From positions 1-64,000 of the IMG/VR virus record IMGVR_UViG_3300021442_000250: a stretch of DNA of 64,000 nt; one strand, 5' to 3'. Position numbers and translations under genes: made by a program. This document shows positions 61,005 to 64,000 of the stretch, piece by piece; position 1 is the first letter of the stretch, and every line of letters starts with the position of its first letter. Below the pieces are notes generated by a model. The model worked only from the letters and a program-made list of their open reading frames with translations, was not told the DNA's origin and searched no databases. Source of the DNA: a virus.

Positions 61005-64000
61005 ATGGCATTAGTTTCACCAGGAGTACAAGTAAGCGTAATAGACGAAAGTTTCTATACACCGGCCGAACCAGGCACGGTGCCAATGATATTTGTGGCA
61101 ACAGCACAAGATAAAACATCAAGTTCAGGTACAGGTACAGCACAAGGTACATTAGCCGCAAACAGTGGTACAGTTTATCTTATGACATCACAAAGAGAAT
61201 TAGCTGAAACATTTGGTGATCCAATTTTCAAAAAAGATGCAAATAATAATCCTATACACGCAGGTGAACTTAACGAATACGGTTTACAAGCGGCTTACTC
61301 ATACTTAGGTGTAGCCAATAGAGCATATGTAACAAGAGCGGCAATTAATACAGCTGAACTAGAAGCAAGTGCTACAACGGCAACTGCAAATCCTGAATCA
61401 GGAACTTACTGGATGGATACTGCAACTACAAAATATGGTATATTTACTTGGAATAGTAATGCATCATCTACTACAGGTGGTCAAACATTTACAAACATTA
61501 TTCCAACAGTATTAACTGATACTACACATCTTTCAGGTGGAGCAGGTTCAATTCCTAAAACTTCATTTGGTGCACAAGGTGATTATGTAGTTAATGCTAC
61601 AACTACGTACAATGATTTTTACTTCAAAGACTATGATAATTCTTGGGTTAATATAGGATCAGCGGCTTGGAAAAAAGCCAATGCTACAGTAACAAGTACA
61701 ATAGCAAATCCAACAGTTACAAATAGTAAAACAATGCTTATTAACAATACTCCAGTAACATCAGGTGGTACAGATGTTGCGGCAGTTGTTACGGCAATTA
61801 CTGGTAATGTTACAGGAATTACTGCTAGAGCAGTAGCAGGTAAATTAGAAATTTACAGTGACGGAACAGATGGTTCTTATGCAGATACAGTTGTTATAGC
61901 AAACGGTGGTGGTACTCCAGGATTAGAAATAGAATTAGGAATTACAGCAAGTACTTACAATATGCCTCAATATAAAGATCAAGCTCATACTAGTGTTCCA
62001 GATTTCAAAAATCCAGCAGGTGGAAATGGTGCTTCAACAGGAAGACCAACAGGTTCTATTTGGCTTAAAACAACAACTCCTAATTTAGGAGCTGATGCAG
62101 AAATTAAAAAATTTAATGGTACTACTAAATTATGGGAAGATATAACAGCAACTTTACATTCAAGTGGTAACAATGCTATCTACAATTTAGATAGATCTGG
62201 TGGCGGAAATAGTCTTGCTGTTGGTACAATATATTTAAATCATAATAATGGTACAACAGAATCAGACCTAAGACCATACAGAAGAGCAAATTCAGGTAAC
62301 ACATCAATTACTTCAAGTGTAATTGCAACGCAAGTAACAGGCGGTACATACGCATTTAATATTGCTGAATCAATAGTTGGTCAAGATGCAATGTCATCTG
62401 CGTCTACTATTTCAGTAACAACTACAGCGGCTACAACAGATGCTGATATTATTGCGGCAGGAATTAATGGTGCAGGAATGGTTAACGTTAGTGCAACTGT
62501 TGACAGTTTAAACAGAGTTGTAATTTCACACAATGACGGTGGTGAAATGCATATTACTGATACTGGCGGAGTGTTAGCACTTGCTGGTTTCTCAAGCACA
62601 ACAACTAATATGGAATATGAGCCAGGTACAGATGCGGCAACAAATCCTAAACAATGGAGAGCTTCTAACTGGAAAGTATTAACATATACAGCTTCAGCAA
62701 CGGCTCCTACAGCACTTGCGGCAGATGGTCAACTTTGGTATTCTTCAATAATTGATTCCGTTGATATAATGGAACACACTGGTTCTAAATGGGATGGATA
62801 TTTAACTGTAAATGCAGGAACAGATCCAGCAGGACCACAAGTAAAAGCTACAGCACCTACTACACAATCAGATGACACAGTACTTGTAGCAGGAGATATT
62901 TGGATTGATTCATCAGACTTAGAAAATTATCCTAAAATTAATAAATGGAATACAACTTCTCTTAAATGGGTTGCAGTAGATAACAGCGATCAAACAACAG
63001 AAGATGGAGTAGTATTTGCAGATGCTAGAAGTTCAACTGCAGGTGCAGATACAACAGATGCTACAATTGTTGCTTTATTAACAAGTGATTATGTAGATAC
63101 TGATGCTCCAGATCCAGCATTATATCCAAAAGGAACATTACTAGTCAACTTACGTAGAAGTGGATTTAATGTTAAGAGATTTGCAAGAAATTATGTAGAT
63201 ACTACAGCTAGTAACGTTAGAATGGCTAACGCATCAATGAGTGGTTACTATGCTCACAGATGGGTTACAGAATCAGCTAATAATTCAGATGGTTCTGGTG
63301 CATTTGGACGACACTCACAAAGAAAAGTTGTTGTACAATCACTTCAAGCAATGGTTAATAGCAACCAAGATATTAGAGATGATGAATCTAGAATATTCAA
63401 TTTAGTTGCGGCTCCAGGTTATCCAGAATTAATTGGAGAACTAGTTAGCTTGAATACTGACAGAGGATTATCAGCATTTATAGTTGGTGATGCTCCATTT
63501 AGATTATCTTCAGATTCAACATCATTAAGTAATTGGGCAACAAACATTAACTCAGCAACTGAAGACAACGACAAAGGTCTTGTAACTTCAAATGATTATC
63601 TTGGAGTATTTTATCCATCAGGATTTACAAGCGATAACTTCGGTAAAAATGTAACTGTTCCAGCAAGTCACATGATGCTTAGAACGATTGCTTTAAGCGA
63701 TCAAGTTTCTTTCCCATGGTTTGCTCCAGCAGGAACTAGAAGAGGTACTATTACAAATGCTACTTCAACTGGTTATATTAATAGCGAAGGTGAATTTACT
63801 TCATCAGCATTAAATGAAGGTCAAAGAGATACATTATATTCTAATAATGTTAATCCAATTACTTTCATAACAGGTGCAGGTTTAGTTAACTATGGACAAA
63901 AAACTAGATCAGGTGCAACATCATCTTTAGACAGAATTAATGTTTCAAGATTAGTAATTTACATTAGAAGTCAATTAAACAAATTGGCTAGACCTTTTGT
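61005..64000 (+). CDS. 18: tail sheath protein gp18, 5' part
   Basis: The frame is open from the ATG to the right edge (998 complete codons), so the protein is longer than this and far longer than T4 gp18 (659). gp18 forms the contractile sheath. N-terminus ALVSPGVQVSVIDESFYTPA is the typical sheath start (SPGV.v.E.d). The C-terminal part in view, NNVNPITFITGAGLVNYGQK, SSLDRINVSRLVIYIRSQLN and KLARPFV, matches the conserved sheath domain (NPI...G.G...G.kT, DRINVRRL). The middle, about residues 110-700, is Thr/Ala/Ser-rich beta sequence with surface-domain character. Late promoter and CAGGAG ribosome site upstream. Confidence 0.93.
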   Translation, partial: MALVSPGVQVSVIDESFYTPAEPGTVPMIFVATAQDKTSSSGTGTAQGTLAANSGTVYLMTSQRELAETFGDPIFKKDANNNPIHAGELNEYGLQAAYSYLGVANRAYVTRAAINTAELEASATTATANPESGTYWMDTATTKYGIFTWNSNASSTTGGQTFTNIIPTVLTDTTHLSGGAGSIPKTSFGAQGDYVVNATTTYNDFYFKDYDNSWVNIGSAAWKKANATVTSTIANPTVTNSKTMLINNTPVTSGGTDVAAVVTAITGNVTGITARAVAGKLEIYSDGTDGSYADTVVIANGGGTPGLEIELGITASTYNMPQYKDQAHTSVPDFKNPAGGNGASTGRPTGSIWLKTTTPNLGADAEIKKFNGTTKLWEDITATLHSSGNNAIYNLDRSGGGNSLAVGTIYLNHNNGTTESDLRPYRRANSGNTSITSSVIATQVTGGTYAFNIAESIVGQDAMSSASTISVTTTAATTDADIIAAGINGAGMVNVSATVDSLNRVVISHNDGGEMHITDTGGVLALAGFSSTTTNMEYEPGTDAATNPKQWRASNWKVLTYTASATAPTALAADGQLWYSSIIDSVDIMEHTGSKWDGYLTVNAGTDPAGPQVKATAPTTQSDDTVLVAGDIWIDSSDLENYPKINKWNTTSLKWVAVDNSDQTTEDGVVFADARSSTAGADTTDATIVALLTSDYVDTDAPDPALYPKGTLLVNLRRSGFNVKRFARNYVDTTASNVRMANASMSGYYAHRWVTESANNSDGSGAFGRHSQRKVVVQSLQAMVNSNQDIRDDESRIFNLVAAPGYPELIGELVSLNTDRGLSAFIVGDAPFRLSSDSTSLSNWATNINSATEDNDKGLVTSNDYLGVFYPSGFTSDNFGKNVTVPASHMMLRTIALSDQVSFPWFAPAGTRRGTITNATSTGYINSEGEFTSSALNEGQRDTLYSNNVNPITFITGAGLVNYGQKTRSGATSSLDRINVSRLVIYIRSQLNKLARPF

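Overview
The window is a late/structural region of a T4-like (contractile-tailed) marine bacteriophage. Evidence is a run of recognisable T4-type virion genes: portal gp20, prohead core protein, protease gp21, scaffold gp22, major capsid gp23, neck gp13 and gp14, tail terminator gp15 and tail sheath gp18. Composition is strongly AT-rich. The best guess for the host is an AT-rich marine Gram-negative bacterium (SAR11-like or picocyanobacterial); the sequence does not settle which.

Layout. 1-7.7 kb: the end of a tape-measure-like gene, then the head-building module (portal, small proteins, core, protease, scaffold, capsid), closed by a strong terminator at about 7.78 kb. 8.0-9.7 kb: a small accessory island with a two-helix membrane protein, a possible 33-residue membrane peptide, a sigma70-type promoter that seems to make a leaderless message, a tiny lipoprotein, a compact porphobilinogen synthase (HemB) and a coiled-coil protein. 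9.8-52.9 kb: about 43 kb of mostly virion-surface genes on the + strand, built from families of paralogues: small beta proteins, beta-helix fibres, two giant fibres each with eight carbohydrate-binding-like repeats, three tandem cysteine-rich proteins, and a 2570-residue protein. This block is interrupted at 39.1-42.8 kb by a glycan module of two GT9-like glycosyltransferases flanking a carbamoyltransferase. 52.9-59.1 kb: one minus-strand operon that starts with gp14 and gp15 and runs, with 1-14 base overlaps, into Nudix, HldE, 2OG-Fe(II) oxygenase, HldD and cupin genes, i.e. an ADP-heptose-type sugar cassette wired to late neck genes. 59.2-64 kb: gp13, a leaderless dNMP kinase, an HNH endonuclease (minus) and an unusually long tail sheath gene that runs off the window.

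Regulation. A T4-late-promoter-like octamer (NATAAATA) stands just upstream of at least 13 transcription units, including a divergent pair between gp14 and gp13. Two good sigma70-type promoters (about 8.39 and 59.97 kb) each place the expected transcription start on the A of the start codon of an accessory gene.

Most unusual points: essentially complete avoidance of GCAGC/GCTGC, visible as exclusive use of GCG or GCC as first codon of Ala-Ala pairs; a virus-encoded HemB without the N-terminal arm; the heptose cassette in a late operon; giant fibre paralogues that differ by clean in-frame domain insertions; a fibre with a type-1-copper-like ligand set; and a fibre in which an esterase-like domain without its catalytic Ser is inserted in a split cupredoxin-like domain. 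No gene-free stretch exceeds about 225 bases. I found no tRNA, CRISPR, insertion sequence or integrase.
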